40,564 nt of DNA from Planctomycetaceae bacterium (lineage in GTDB: Bacteria; Planctomycetota; Planctomycetia; Planctomycetales; Planctomycetaceae). Positions 25,764 to 34,489 of this stretch are shown piece after piece. Under the pieces are notes generated by a model. The model was not told the DNA's origin and did no database searches. It saw only the letters and a list, made by a program, of their open reading frames with translations. Made by a program: the position numbers and the translations under genes. Location of the stretch: positions 1 to 40,564 of the forward strand of contig JABISG010000146.1 of NCBI GenBank assembly GCA_018699955.1, in the 5' to 3' direction. The number at the start of each line of letters is the position of its first letter. The first letter of the stretch is position 1.

Positions 25764-25867
25764 TGTACCCGCGATCTTGATGTTGGCAGCTTTCCACGCG
25801 GTTAGATGCTCACACAGCAAACAGGCGGCAATTTGCGTTTCTCCGTGCTTCTTCAGGATGACGATCG

Positions 25868-27649
25868 ATGCCCATTAACGATTTTCTAACGCCCGTCGAT
25901 GTCATTCCCGGTTTGAGCGACGGGAGTCGACAGGATGTCGTGGCTCCACCGCGCGACGGCAATAATTCCAGTTCCGAATATCAGCGTGCATTGTCGCGCA
26001 CACTGAGTCGCGATGATCGGCGCGAGCAGACGACCTCGGCGAGAACGGACGCCGCAGAAACGAGTCGGCCACCGACGCCAGCCGATAGCAGAAGCAGTCA
26101 GCGATCAGAAGACACGATAACAGCCCGTCCCAATTCTGAGTCGCAAGCTGCTGCGCCACCTTCAGAAGGTGAAGACGCGACAGTCAACGCACCCGGTGAC
26201 CAAGCCGGTTCAGGCGAGTTGCAGAACAATGCAATCAGCGAGGAAACAGCATCGGATGAATCAGAGGTAGCCGTCCTCGAAGTGGAACCGCTGCCGAATC
26301 TCGATGTGCCGCCGCCGGTGATCGACATTCTGACGGGAATCGATGAACTGCCCGTTCCACCGGCAGATTTGTCGTCGTTGTTCGGTCCCGTTTCCGAAGA
26401 CGAAACGCCGACGGCTGAATCCGTCCCGCTGAATGAAAACGGACTCGGCGATGCGCCGCTGATTCCGCCGGCTGGACTTTTTGAGTTGCCACCAACTGAA
26501 TCTTCCGCTGAGCAGCAGGGAAGTGCGATTGTGATACCGTCGAACGAGGAGTCACCCACGTTCGGTTCGACACCCCAAACCGTCCAATTCGCCGTTGCCG
26601 CGCTGTCTCCACAACAAGAGGGGACTGATGATTTTCGCCCGCCTATCGAAGCCGTAACACCGCAGGAGGTTCCCGGGTCGCAATTACAGGGCGACGGCGA
26701 CATCGAGGTGCCGGTCGTCGATCTGGGATCGATCAACTCAAACACCAGTTCAGAGGTCGTGACCACGTCTGCAGTCGTTGCAAATCGCCAAACCGTGGAT
26801 CCAACCGCTGAGCAAACCACTGCCGATGCGTCGGCGGCACAAGATTCCGGATCGAGTCTCGCGGCCAATCTGCCAACCTCAGCAACCACCCCAGGATACG
26901 GCGGCAGTCAAAACGGTGAGCAGCGCCGAGACGAGCCGACTCAAACATCTGAAAAAACTGAGCCGACGCGTGAAACCGTTGCTGTAGACGAATTGCCAGT
27001 TCTGTCGCCCGCCGTGACGGGGCAAAACGCCGAATTGGCAGAGACAGCCGGTGTTGCGCCTACGGCGGAGCTTGAAACTCTGCCCGAGCAATCCGGCGGC
27101 AGTGACTCGTCGAGATCGTCGGTGTTGCCCTCGAGTGGTCAGCCATCATCGACGCCGATCACCGCGAGTGCGAGTCGGTCGATCGCTTCGCCACAAGACG
27201 CACTTCCAATTGACGCGGAGCAATTCGTAGATCGAGTGGCCGGCGCAGTGCGCTCGGCGCCGCAAAACGGCCAGCAATTGCGAGTTCGGCTTTACCCGCC
27301 GCATCTCGGCGCAATGCAAATTGAAGTCACGAGTAATAACGGAACGCTTTCGGTGCGGATGGAAGTTCAGTCGGTGGCGGCTCAGAGCGCCTTATCAGAC
27401 AACATGTCGGCGCTACGGGAGGCCCTGGTTCAACAAGGGAATTCGCTCGACCGCATTGACGTTCAACTGGTTGAAACCAACGCGGAAGAGGGCCGAGCAG
27501 ATCTAACAGATGAGCAACAGCAACAACAGCAGGCCGAAGAACAATCAGGCGAAGAGAGTGAAGAGCAGTCGGCCGAGGTAGAAGCAGAAGACAATCAAGT
27601 GCCGTCGTCAGTGGGCAACGGTCTCGACGAACTCGATATTCAGGTGTGA
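25868..27649 (+). CDS. fliK: Flagellar hook-length control protein FliK
   Basis: The 593-residue protein has about 430 residues of acidic, Pro/Ser/Thr-rich disordered sequence followed by the conserved Flg_hook C-terminal domain (LRVRLYPPHLGAMQIEVTSN, LSVRMEVQSVAAQSALSDNM, LREALVQQGNSLDRIDVQLV). The tail is Gln/Glu-rich (EQQQQQQAEEQ). FliK is an exported ruler that measures the hook and switches export specificity through FlhB. The long N-terminal part is the ruler and is free to diverge; it is longer than in enterobacteria. Confidence 0.92.
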   Translation: MPINDFLTPVDVIPGLSDGSRQDVVAPPRDGNNSSSEYQRALSRTLSRDDRREQTTSARTDAAETSRPPTPADSRSSQRSEDTITARPNSESQAAAPPSEGEDATVNAPGDQAGSGELQNNAISEETASDESEVAVLEVEPLPNLDVPPPVIDILTGIDELPVPPADLSSLFGPVSEDETPTAESVPLNENGLGDAPLIPPAGLFELPPTESSAEQQGSAIVIPSNEESPTFGSTPQTVQFAVAALSPQQEGTDDFRPPIEAVTPQEVPGSQLQGDGDIEVPVVDLGSINSNTSSEVVTTSAVVANRQTVDPTAEQTTADASAAQDSGSSLAANLPTSATTPGYGGSQNGEQRRDEPTQTSEKTEPTRETVAVDELPVLSPAVTGQNAELAETAGVAPTAELETLPEQSGGSDSSRSSVLPSSGQPSSTPITASASRSIASPQDALPIDAEQFVDRVAGAVRSAPQNGQQLRVRLYPPHLGAMQIEVTSNNGTLSVRMEVQSVAAQSALSDNMSALREALVQQGNSLDRIDVQLVETNAEEGRADLTDEQQQQQQAEEQSGEESEEQSAEVEAEDNQVPSSVGNGLDELDIQV

Positions 27650-27731
27650 TGTCGTCGGAAGTTGATCGACTCACAATCACCGAGCCATCGAAGATGTCTC
27701 GTGGCAACAATCAGCAGAAAAGGATTTCGCA

Positions 27732-28142
27732 ATGGAAGTCAATGCCGCTTCGTCAACCAACAATGACGTTCCGTTTGTCGATGCAGCCGACACCGGTTTC
27801 GCCGGCCTGACGTCTGAGTCCTTTTTGAAACTGTTGATTACACAGCTTCAGAATCAGGATCCGACCGAACCGATTGGCAACGAAGAATTGCTGAACCAGA
27901 TTTCGTCCATGCGGACGCTGCAATCCAACGTCGAACTGAGCGACGCGCTCAAGTCATTGACGTCAAACCAGCAACTCGGAACTGCCGCATCGTTTATCGG
28001 AAAAACGGTCTCCGGTGCGGTAGGCAGCCAGGTGGTGGAAGGCACGGTCGATCGCGCTTTCCTGCGCGACGGGACAGCATTCGTTTCAGTTGGTGATGCT
28101 GAAGTTCCCCTGGACGCGATCACCGACATCATCGCGGCGTAA
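27732..28142 (+). CDS. flgD: Flagellar hook scaffold FlgD, short form
   Basis: The 136-residue protein carries the FlgD N-terminal signature (SESFLKLLITQLQNQDPTEP) and the following MRTLQSNVELSDAL and AASFIGKTVSG segments, with a short strand-rich end (FVSVGDAEVPLDAITDI). Most FlgD proteins are about 220 residues and have an Ig/tudor-like C-terminal pair; this one keeps only a small part of it. FlgD caps the growing hook and is discarded afterwards. It sits between fliK and flgE as usual. Confidence 0.9.
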   Translation: MEVNAASSTNNDVPFVDAADTGFAGLTSESFLKLLITQLQNQDPTEPIGNEELLNQISSMRTLQSNVELSDALKSLTSNQQLGTAASFIGKTVSGAVGSQVVEGTVDRAFLRDGTAFVSVGDAEVPLDAITDIIAA

Positions 28143-28450
28143 TCGAATTACGCTGAGTGGGTGGCCAATCCAGTGCCGAGCGACGCGATTTGTAGATCGT
28201 ACAAATACATTGCGCGCGCAGTGGGCTTCTGCGGAGTGACTCTTCAGCCTGGTTCGGCGGCAAGGATTGGGTCGGTTCAACAAAAGGTAGCGGTTGTACC
28301 GGCTGCGCGCCGATAGAAGATTGAAGACGGGGTTCGCCAGTCGAGCCTTGGGGGGCAGCAGCAAGCAGACGCCGGCGCACTTTGAGTGCGCCCTGCGCCC
28401 GCGATCGCTCCCTCCTAATTTGAAGATGAGCAAGATCTGAGGGGGGTATC
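28143..28450. other. Intergenic region upstream of flgE
   Basis: This 308-base gap is the longest inside the flagellar run and probably contains a promoter or processing site for the hook gene. It includes a perfect hairpin GGCGCACT-TTG-AGTGCGCC at 28374-28392 and a G-rich ribosome site (GGGGGG) five bases before the flgE ATG. No gene is seen in it. Confidence 0.5.
28374..28392. repeat. Perfect 8-bp inverted repeat upstream of flgE
   Basis: GGCGCACT and AGTGCGCC are separated by three bases (TTG), 58 bases before the flgE start. No T-run follows, so it is not a canonical terminator. It could be an operator or an mRNA 5' structure. Confidence 0.6.
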
Positions 28451-30136
28451 ATGGGTCTCACGTCGGCGTTGAACACTGCACTCAACGGACTGTCGCTGAA
28501 CGAAACGTTGATCGACGTTCTGGGCAACAACATCTCGAATGCCGGAACCAATGGTTTCAAGGCGTCGAATGTACTGTTCACAACTCAGCTGGCACGGACG
28601 CTGAGCGTCGGCTCGCGTCCGACGGCCACGAATGGTGGTACAAACCCTCAACAAATTGGCTTGGGTGCGACCACCGCGGCAATTAATGCCGACTTTGGCC
28701 AGGGGAGCATTACCAACAGTACCAGTCCGTCGGATCTGGCAATTCAGGGTGAAGGTTTCTTCGTCGTGGATGGAGCCGACGGCAATGTGTATTCACGCAA
28801 CGGAAACTTCTCTCTGAACAGTGCCAGCTTGCTGACAAACGCCGCGGGACTGAAGGTTCAGGGGTATGGCGTCGATGCTGACTTCGGCATCATTACCACC
28901 CAACTGACTGACATCAGCATTCCACTCGGCGACCTGAACGTCGCGCAGCAAACGCAAAATGTGTCGATCAATGGGGCGCTGTTGCCCACAGGTGCGCTTA
29001 GTACACAAGGCACAATTAGTACCAGTGCGGTCCTGACCGACACAGCCACAACCAACCCGGCGCTCGCTGGGGCGTTGTTGGTGAATCTGCAAGTCGGCGG
29101 GAACAACCTGTTCACCAACGGCGAAACGCTGTCCTTCACGGCGCAGAAGGGCGGTCGAACGCTCGATCCACAAACACTAGCGGTGACAGGCACAACCACA
29201 TACGCAGAACTCGCCACACTGCTCGACGGTACCATCGGCATTCATTCCGGCGGAACCATTCCAAACGATCCGAATTCCGGCGGTCAGCCGGGCGTTTCCA
29301 TCGTCGGCGGCGCGCTGCAAGTCGTTGGCAATTCTGGAACCGTCAACGGAATTGTTCTGGCCGTCGGCGACATCACCAGCAACGGCATCACCGTGCCGCT
29401 CTCGTTTACGGCATCGCAAGCCGCAGTGGGTGAGAGTGCCATCACCGACTTCGTCGTCTTCGATTCGCTTGGTCAACCGGTCACCGTCAAACTGACGTCG
29501 GTATTGCAAGCACGCGATACCAACTCGACGACGTTTCGCTACTTCATTGAGAGTGCAGATGACAGCGATGCCGACGTGTCCGTTTCGACGGGAACGATTC
29601 AGTTCGACAGCACCGGTCAGGTCATCGCTGGCGGAACCGCCACGTTCTCCGTTGATCGCAACAACTCAGCCGCCGTCAGTCCGATGCAGCTCAATATCGA
29701 TTTCAGCGCAATCTCGGGTATCTCGTCCGATACGGCGGGCAGTACGTTGTCGCTGAACAATCAGGACGGATCGGACCCCGGGACATTGACAAGTTTCGTC
29801 ATCGACGAAACCGGCGTGATCAACGGCGTGTTCGACAACGGAATTGTCCGAACGCTGGGACAGATTACGTTGGCGAGATTCTCGAACCCGCAAGGTTTGG
29901 TCCAAGACGGCAGCGGCACGTTTCTTGAAGGCGTTAGTTCGGGGCCGCCGTTTGTTTCCACACCGGGCAACTTTGGTGCAGGAAGTCTTCGGTCGGGTGC
30001 GATCGAACTTTCCAACACCGACGTCGGCCGTAACCTGGTCGATCTCATCGTCGCCTCGACGAATTACCGGGGTAACGCCCGTGTGATCAGTTCGGTGCAG
30101 CAATTGGTCGATGAATTACTCGTTCTCGGTCGGTAA
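28451..30136 (+). CDS. flgE: Flagellar hook protein FlgE
   Basis: The 561-residue protein has the axial-protein N-terminus (LTSALNTALNGLSLNETLID, LGNNISNAGTNGFKASNVLF), the FlgE/F/G motif SPSDLAIQGEGFFVVDG, a long Thr/Gly-rich D1-D2 region and the C-terminal helix (IELSNTDVGRNLVDLIVAST, NYRGNARVISSVQQLVDELL). It polymerises outside the cell as the hook. It is longer than the enterobacterial protein (about 400), with the extra length in the exposed middle. Confidence 0.95.
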   Translation: MGLTSALNTALNGLSLNETLIDVLGNNISNAGTNGFKASNVLFTTQLARTLSVGSRPTATNGGTNPQQIGLGATTAAINADFGQGSITNSTSPSDLAIQGEGFFVVDGADGNVYSRNGNFSLNSASLLTNAAGLKVQGYGVDADFGIITTQLTDISIPLGDLNVAQQTQNVSINGALLPTGALSTQGTISTSAVLTDTATTNPALAGALLVNLQVGGNNLFTNGETLSFTAQKGGRTLDPQTLAVTGTTTYAELATLLDGTIGIHSGGTIPNDPNSGGQPGVSIVGGALQVVGNSGTVNGIVLAVGDITSNGITVPLSFTASQAAVGESAITDFVVFDSLGQPVTVKLTSVLQARDTNSTTFRYFIESADDSDADVSVSTGTIQFDSTGQVIAGGTATFSVDRNNSAAVSPMQLNIDFSAISGISSDTAGSTLSLNNQDGSDPGTLTSFVIDETGVINGVFDNGIVRTLGQITLARFSNPQGLVQDGSGTFLEGVSSGPPFVSTPGNFGAGSLRSGAIELSNTDVGRNLVDLIVASTNYRGNARVISSVQQLVDELLVLGR

Positions 30137-30311
30137 CGGATTTCGGCAGGAACGGCTTTTCTCTTGTTGCCGGATTCCAATCGGATGCGTTGACTGGATC
30201 GCGAACATTCGGCGCGTCGCGCTGAATGTGCGGCACACTAGGTACCGAGCAACACGCGACGATGGAAACCCCTGGCAACGGACCGAGTGGGGAAAAACGG
30301 AGAAATCTCAG

Positions 30312-30509
30312 GTGATCAAACTCACGCGTTTGAATGGCGACGAATTCGTAGTCAATGCCGAGCAGATTCGCTTTGTCGAAAGCCGGCCCGACACGTTTAT
30401 TACGTTGACGTCGAACGATCGACTGATTGTTAAAGAGACCGTGGATGAAGTCGTCCAACGGAGCGTCGCGTATTCGCGGTCGCTTCGGTCACTCGTGGGG
30501 GCCTGCTGA
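30312..30509 (+). CDS. flbD: FlbD-like flagellar protein
   Basis: The 65-residue protein starts at GTG 30312, after GGAG in a purine-rich stretch. The sequence IKLTRLNGDEFVVNAEQIRF, VESRPDTFITLTSNDRLIVK, ETVDEVVQRSV is typical of the small FlbD family found between flgE and motA in many phyla. Its biochemical role is poorly known. The frame is open well upstream, but that part does not resemble the family. Confidence 0.88.
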   Translation: MIKLTRLNGDEFVVNAEQIRFVESRPDTFITLTSNDRLIVKETVDEVVQRSVAYSRSLRSLVGAC

Positions 30510-30576
30510 CATCGAAGGGTTGTCGGAGTCCACATCGATTCATCCAAACGCAGTTTGATTTTCCGCAGGTGGCAAT

Positions 30577-31353
30577 ATGGACAAAGCAACGATTAGCGGG
30601 TTGGCAGGTGGCATCGGGCTGCTGGTTCTCGCCATTGCCATTGCGCCGGGTTCAACTTTTGGAGCCTTCTTCGATCCGGCATCGGCTGCAGTCGTCGTTG
30701 GTGGAGCAATCGCTGCCTGCTTCATCGCATTTCCCCTGAATATGCTGATGAGATTGCCCAAGATTGTGATGAAACTGTTCTCCCCGAAGGAGCAACGGGT
30801 GAAGGACATCATCACCGAGATGGTGTCGATTTCGGAAATTGCGCGACGCGACGGAATTCTTGCGCTCGAAAGTAAGACCGAAGAAATCGAGGACCCGTTT
30901 CTTCTGCTGGGCGTACAAATGGCAATCGATGGCACCGACTCGGAAGTTATGGATGCCATCATGCAATCGGAAATTGACGCCGTTTCCAGCCGACACAAAA
31001 ATGCCAAGTCGATCCTCGATTCTCTCGGCCGTTATGCCCCGGCCTTCGGCATGATTGGAACACTGATGGGCTTGATCATCATGTTGGGAAACATGGCCGA
31101 TCCCGATGCCATTGGTCCGGGTATGGCCGTCGCACTCATTACCACGCTGTATGGTGCCGTTGTGGCCAACCTGTTCTGTCTGCCGTTTGCCGACAAGCTG
31201 GCCTATTACAGTAAGAAGGAAATTGAATTACGCGAATTGATCCTCAAAGGGGTGCTCTCCATTCAGGAGGGAGACAATCCCCGCGTCCTGGAGCAGAAAC
31301 TGAACATGGTTCTGCCCCCTGCCGAGCGAGAAACCGATGCCGAGGCGGCATGA
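30577..31353 (+). CDS. motA: Flagellar stator protein MotA
   Basis: The 258 residues are of normal length. Four membrane helices are visible: two at the N-terminus (GGIGLLVLAIAIAPGSTFGA; AAVVVGGAIAACFIAFPLN) and two after the cytosolic loop (YAPAFGMIGTLMGLIIMLGN; MAVALITTLYGAVVANLFCL). The cytosolic loop that meets FliG carries many charges (IARRDGILALESKTEEIEDP). With MotB it forms the ion channel that drives rotation. Whether protons or sodium are used cannot be decided from the sequence alone. Confidence 0.96.
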   Translation: MDKATISGLAGGIGLLVLAIAIAPGSTFGAFFDPASAAVVVGGAIAACFIAFPLNMLMRLPKIVMKLFSPKEQRVKDIITEMVSISEIARRDGILALESKTEEIEDPFLLLGVQMAIDGTDSEVMDAIMQSEIDAVSSRHKNAKSILDSLGRYAPAFGMIGTLMGLIIMLGNMADPDAIGPGMAVALITTLYGAVVANLFCLPFADKLAYYSKKEIELRELILKGVLSIQEGDNPRVLEQKLNMVLPPAERETDAEAA

Positions 31354-31449
31354 TCCGGAGCTATGGACGTGTCACAGAAAGCAGCCGGACTAATCTTTGA
31401 CTGCCGCATATCCAATTAGAAATTGGAAAACCATCGGAGCCTCTTCACG

Positions 31450-32235
31450 ATGTCTGCCCCGGAAGAAGATCCAGATCCCGGTGTACCGGAGTGGGTGGTC
31501 ACCTACGGCGACATGATGTCGCTGCTACTGACGTTCTTCATCATGCTGGTGTCGCTCAGCGAAATGAAGAGTGACAGCGGCACGATGCGTGCCATGCTTA
31601 ACGCGGTCCGCGAAGCATTCGGACCAACGGCCGGTGCCGTCGGAGTTCCCGGAACCTCGACACAGACAAGCAGTGCACTGGGCAAGCTGAGTTCCCGCGG
31701 TGGCCGTTCTGAAGGGGGAACCAAGAAGGCGAGCCGAAACTCGGCAGGCAACGGCGGTGCACATAAGTCGGTTCAGCGGATCAATCACGGTACGGTAGTT
31801 ACGCTGGGCGGCCCAACCCAGTTTGCCCCCTTTGACGCCACGCTGACAGACGAGATAAAGGGCAATTTGTCCGTTGTTGCCGAGGTGATTGCCAATGCGC
31901 CGCAGCGCGTTGTCATTCGAGGCCATGCCTCGCCGCAACCACTGCCGCCGGATGCACCGTTTTTAGAGACGATGAACCGCGCCGTGGGGCGCAAAGCCGC
32001 CGATGTGGAATACGACCAGTTCGATCTCTCCTTTGCGCGCGCCCATGCGGTCGCGCAACACCTCATCGAACTCGGACTCGATCCGAACCGGCTGATTATT
32101 TCAGCCGCCGGCGATGCCGAACCGCGACTCGCCACGCAGAGTTCGGAACACCAGACGGTCAATCGTCGGGTTGACGTGTTTCTGATAGATTCCTATATAA
32201 CACGTCCGAAATCGGCTGACGCGGGCCGTCAATAG
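31450..32235 (+). CDS. motB: Flagellar stator protein MotB
   Basis: The protein has 261 residues from the ATG at 31450 (MSAPEEDPDPGVPEW), preceded by CGGAG; the frame is open 9 codons further. The single membrane helix VTYGDMMSLLLTFFIMLVSL contains the ion-binding Asp21. A Ser/Gly/Lys-rich linker and a C-terminal OmpA-like peptidoglycan-binding domain follow (VVIRGHASPQP, FARAHAVAQHLIELGLDPNR, VNRRVDVFL). It anchors the stator to the wall, which implies peptidoglycan in this organism. Confidence 0.95.
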   Translation: MSAPEEDPDPGVPEWVVTYGDMMSLLLTFFIMLVSLSEMKSDSGTMRAMLNAVREAFGPTAGAVGVPGTSTQTSSALGKLSSRGGRSEGGTKKASRNSAGNGGAHKSVQRINHGTVVTLGGPTQFAPFDATLTDEIKGNLSVVAEVIANAPQRVVIRGHASPQPLPPDAPFLETMNRAVGRKAADVEYDQFDLSFARAHAVAQHLIELGLDPNRLIISAAGDAEPRLATQSSEHQTVNRRVDVFLIDSYITRPKSADAGRQ

Positions 32236-32294
32236 CCCTGCAGACAGCTGTTATGCCGCGGCAAAATACCTAAGCCGTCACGGAGGATGGTGTT

Positions 32295-32894
32295 ATGGCG
32301 ACTGACCTCGCCGAAAATACGGACATTGATGCAGCCGATCTGCCGGCCGATGGTGAATTACCGGATGGGCAGGAAGCATCCGATGAAGCATCGTCCTCAC
32401 CAGGTGTTCTTCAGCTAAGCCGCCAGAAGGTGAAGGTGATCGTCCTTCTGCTCGTCGTAATGGGCGTGCAGATGGCAGTTGGTTACATGCTGCTCCCGGA
32501 ACCAACGAAGATTTCGATGGAGGCTGAGGACGAGGCGGCCGACGCGATGGGCGATGAGCCCGCGGAGGATGGCATCGACACGGTCGAGGTTTCCTTGGGT
32601 AATTACAATCCAACCAACAGTCTCGGCGTGGGAATTGTCCACGTGGCCTTCGATTTGACGGCGATTGCCGCAGCCGACAACGAACAGGCTCTCAAGGTGG
32701 CCTTCCTGGAAACTCATGGTGCCCGAATTCGATCTGCCGTAATCCGAGTCATTCGCAGTTCAAATCTCGAAGATCTCAACGATCCCGAATCCTACGTCAT
32801 CAAGCGAAAGATTCGCGAAGAAATCAATAAGGTGCTGCCCAAGACATTGATTATTGAGGTTGTTATGGACAAATTCCGATTGATGCCGCAGTAG
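32295..32894 (+). CDS. fliL: Flagellar basal-body protein FliL
   Basis: The 199-residue protein has an acidic N-terminus, one membrane helix at about residues 46-70 (VKVIVLLLVVMGVQMAVGYM) and a periplasmic domain with the FliL pattern: VEVSLGNYNPTNS, VHVAFDLTAIAAADNEQALK, then IRSAVIRVIRSSNLEDLNDP and REEINKVLPKTLIIEVVMDK. FliL surrounds and stabilises the stator. The next gene is fliN, not fliM. Confidence 0.88.
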   Translation: MATDLAENTDIDAADLPADGELPDGQEASDEASSSPGVLQLSRQKVKVIVLLLVVMGVQMAVGYMLLPEPTKISMEAEDEAADAMGDEPAEDGIDTVEVSLGNYNPTNSLGVGIVHVAFDLTAIAAADNEQALKVAFLETHGARIRSAVIRVIRSSNLEDLNDPESYVIKRKIREEINKVLPKTLIIEVVMDKFRLMPQ

Positions 32895-32966
32895 CGCTGG
32901 TATGGAATTGGAAGACTCGCGGTTCCACGGTTTGCACGTCACCGAAAAGAGAGATTAGGCCGCAAC

Positions 32967-33572
32967 ATGGCCGACGAACAAGACGACGATCTGCTCGATC
33001 CGTCAGATATCGAAGCCCTCCTGGGAGCGGCAGGGGGTGGGCAGAGTTCGCCCGCAGACGCAGGTGACGACCAGTCGGCAGCTGGTGCAGACGACGCAAG
33101 CGATCTGCTTTCGTCCGGTGATATCGAAGCGCTTTTGAATCAACCCAGCAGCGCTTCCGCAGCACCCCCAAGTGCTCCCGATGAGTTACTGGAGCAGGCG
33201 GAATCCAATCTGGCGGCGGCAGTTGCACCCGATCTCGATTCGGCACCCGCTAGCTCCCCTGGTTTGGGACAGCCGACGCCATTCGGGTTTTCCTCTTTCG
33301 ACAATTCCGACAATGCCGTCGCCACGGCCGCCAACGATTTGGACGCACTGAAAGATGTTGAACTCGATCTTCGGATTGAATTGGGGCGAACCGAATTGTT
33401 GATTGAAGAGGTCCTGCGACTGAAGCAGGGGGCGGTTGTTCCGCTGGACAAACTGGCTGGCGATCCGGTCGATATTCTCGTCAACGGTCGCATTGTTGCG
33501 CGCGGCGAGGTACTCGTCCTCAACGACAATTTCTGCGTCCGCGTTGCTGAGATTCTATCTCCGGACATTTGA
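32967..33572 (+). CDS. fliN: Flagellar motor switch protein FliN with two FliM-like N-terminal motifs
   Basis: The 201-residue protein ends with a normal FliN/SpoA domain (residues about 130-200: VELDLRIELGRTELLIEEVL, LDKLAGDPVDILVNGRIVAR, GEVLVLNDNFCVRVAEI). Its first 60 residues hold two copies of a motif like the CheY-binding N-terminus of FliM/FliY: DPSDIEALLG (residues 11-20) and SSGDIEALLN (49-58); the canonical form is LSQxEIDALL. The linker is acidic and Ala/Pro/Ser-rich. fliM, normally just upstream, is absent here. FliN builds the base of the C ring and receives FliH-FliI. The tandem motifs suggest that this FliN may bind CheY-P directly. Confidence 0.93.
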   Translation: MADEQDDDLLDPSDIEALLGAAGGGQSSPADAGDDQSAAGADDASDLLSSGDIEALLNQPSSASAAPPSAPDELLEQAESNLAAAVAPDLDSAPASSPGLGQPTPFGFSSFDNSDNAVATAANDLDALKDVELDLRIELGRTELLIEEVLRLKQGAVVPLDKLAGDPVDILVNGRIVARGEVLVLNDNFCVRVAEILSPDI

Positions 33573-33691
33573 CTGAGTCACAGACAAAACCGCGACACAA
33601 TAAATGCGTTCAAGCCCCACAGCACCTCAGAGTCGAGTCATTCACGTTGCTTGAAGTGACAATCGAACAGACCAGACGACGGGACAACTCG

Positions 33692-34489
33692 ATGTCGCCC
33701 GCCCGTATTCTACGAGAGACGCGTCAGCAATCGGACCGAGGGGGCCGCACCCCTTTCGTGAGCGGTCGTTGGTCGATGATTCTGGCCGTTCTTGGGACTG
33801 TGACGCTCATCTCCAATTCTCTGCTGGCACAAACGGCTCCTCCGTTCGTGGAACAGCAACCGCGCGGAAACTCTCAGGCTAGGTCAGGACGAAACGGGCC
33901 GGCTGTTCGACCCAATCGACCAGCGAAACAGCAAGCATCGCGTTTCTCAGATGCCCGACCGATCACACCTTCTGGTCAGCACCCCGGATCTGGTGAGGCC
34001 GACAAGAACGGAAGATCATCGGTTGGCCAATCGGCCTGGAAAACATTTGGAACACTCGCCGCCATCATCGGTTTGATTGTGGTTGGAGCCAGATTCTGGA
34101 AGAAGCACGGCCCGAAACTCACCGGCGGTCTGCCCGTCGAAGCGATTGACGTGTTGGGAAAACGAAGCGTCGATGCCCGCCAGTCAATTGTCCTGGTTCG
34201 GCTCGGATCACGAATCCTCGTCCTCGGATCGACGGCAAACGGACTGCGGACTCTCTCGGAAGTCACCGATCCGGTTGAGGTCGATTATCTCGCGGGCCTA
34301 TGTCATCAACGCGATGCCGAAAGCGGCGTTGCCCAGTCGTTCCGCTCACTGTTTGGCGGCCAAATGGCTGCCGGCTCGACTGTCGATTCAGCCGAGGCAT
34401 CTGCTGCAATTCCATTTGCGCGGCCGGAAGTGGATGAGCATGATGCGGTTCCCCGACAGCAGTCGGTTTCGGGGGCAGCGCATGTCTAA
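33692..34489 (+). CDS. fliO: Flagellar export protein FliO
   Basis: The protein has 265 residues from the ATG at 33692 (MSPARILRETRQQS); a TTG overlapping the fliN stop would add 41 residues of little character. An N-terminal signal-like segment (MILAVLGTVTLISNSLLAQT) is followed by a Pro/Arg/Ser-rich periplasmic stretch, the FliO membrane helix (FGTLAAIIGLIVVGARFW) and a cytosolic domain (IDVLGKRSVDARQSIVLVRL, GSRILVLGSTANGLRTLSEV). FliO helps FliP assemble. It overlaps fliP by 8 bases. Confidence 0.85.
   Translation: MSPARILRETRQQSDRGGRTPFVSGRWSMILAVLGTVTLISNSLLAQTAPPFVEQQPRGNSQARSGRNGPAVRPNRPAKQQASRFSDARPITPSGQHPGSGEADKNGRSSVGQSAWKTFGTLAAIIGLIVVGARFWKKHGPKLTGGLPVEAIDVLGKRSVDARQSIVLVRLGSRILVLGSTANGLRTLSEVTDPVEVDYLAGLCHQRDAESGVAQSFRSLFGGQMAAGSTVDSAEASAAIPFARPEVDEHDAVPRQQSVSGAAHV

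Noticed and set aside
26098..26889. Leftward frame of 263 codons inside fliK
   Set aside because: It is an antisense shadow of a Ser/Thr/Pro-rich sequence, which seldom gives stops on the other strand.
28163..28178. GG-N10-GC spacing (TGGCCAATCCAGTGCC) resembling a sigma-54 promoter before flgE
   Set aside because: It is a poor match to TGGCAC-N5-TTGCA, about 270 bases from the start and just behind flgD; spacing alone is common by chance.
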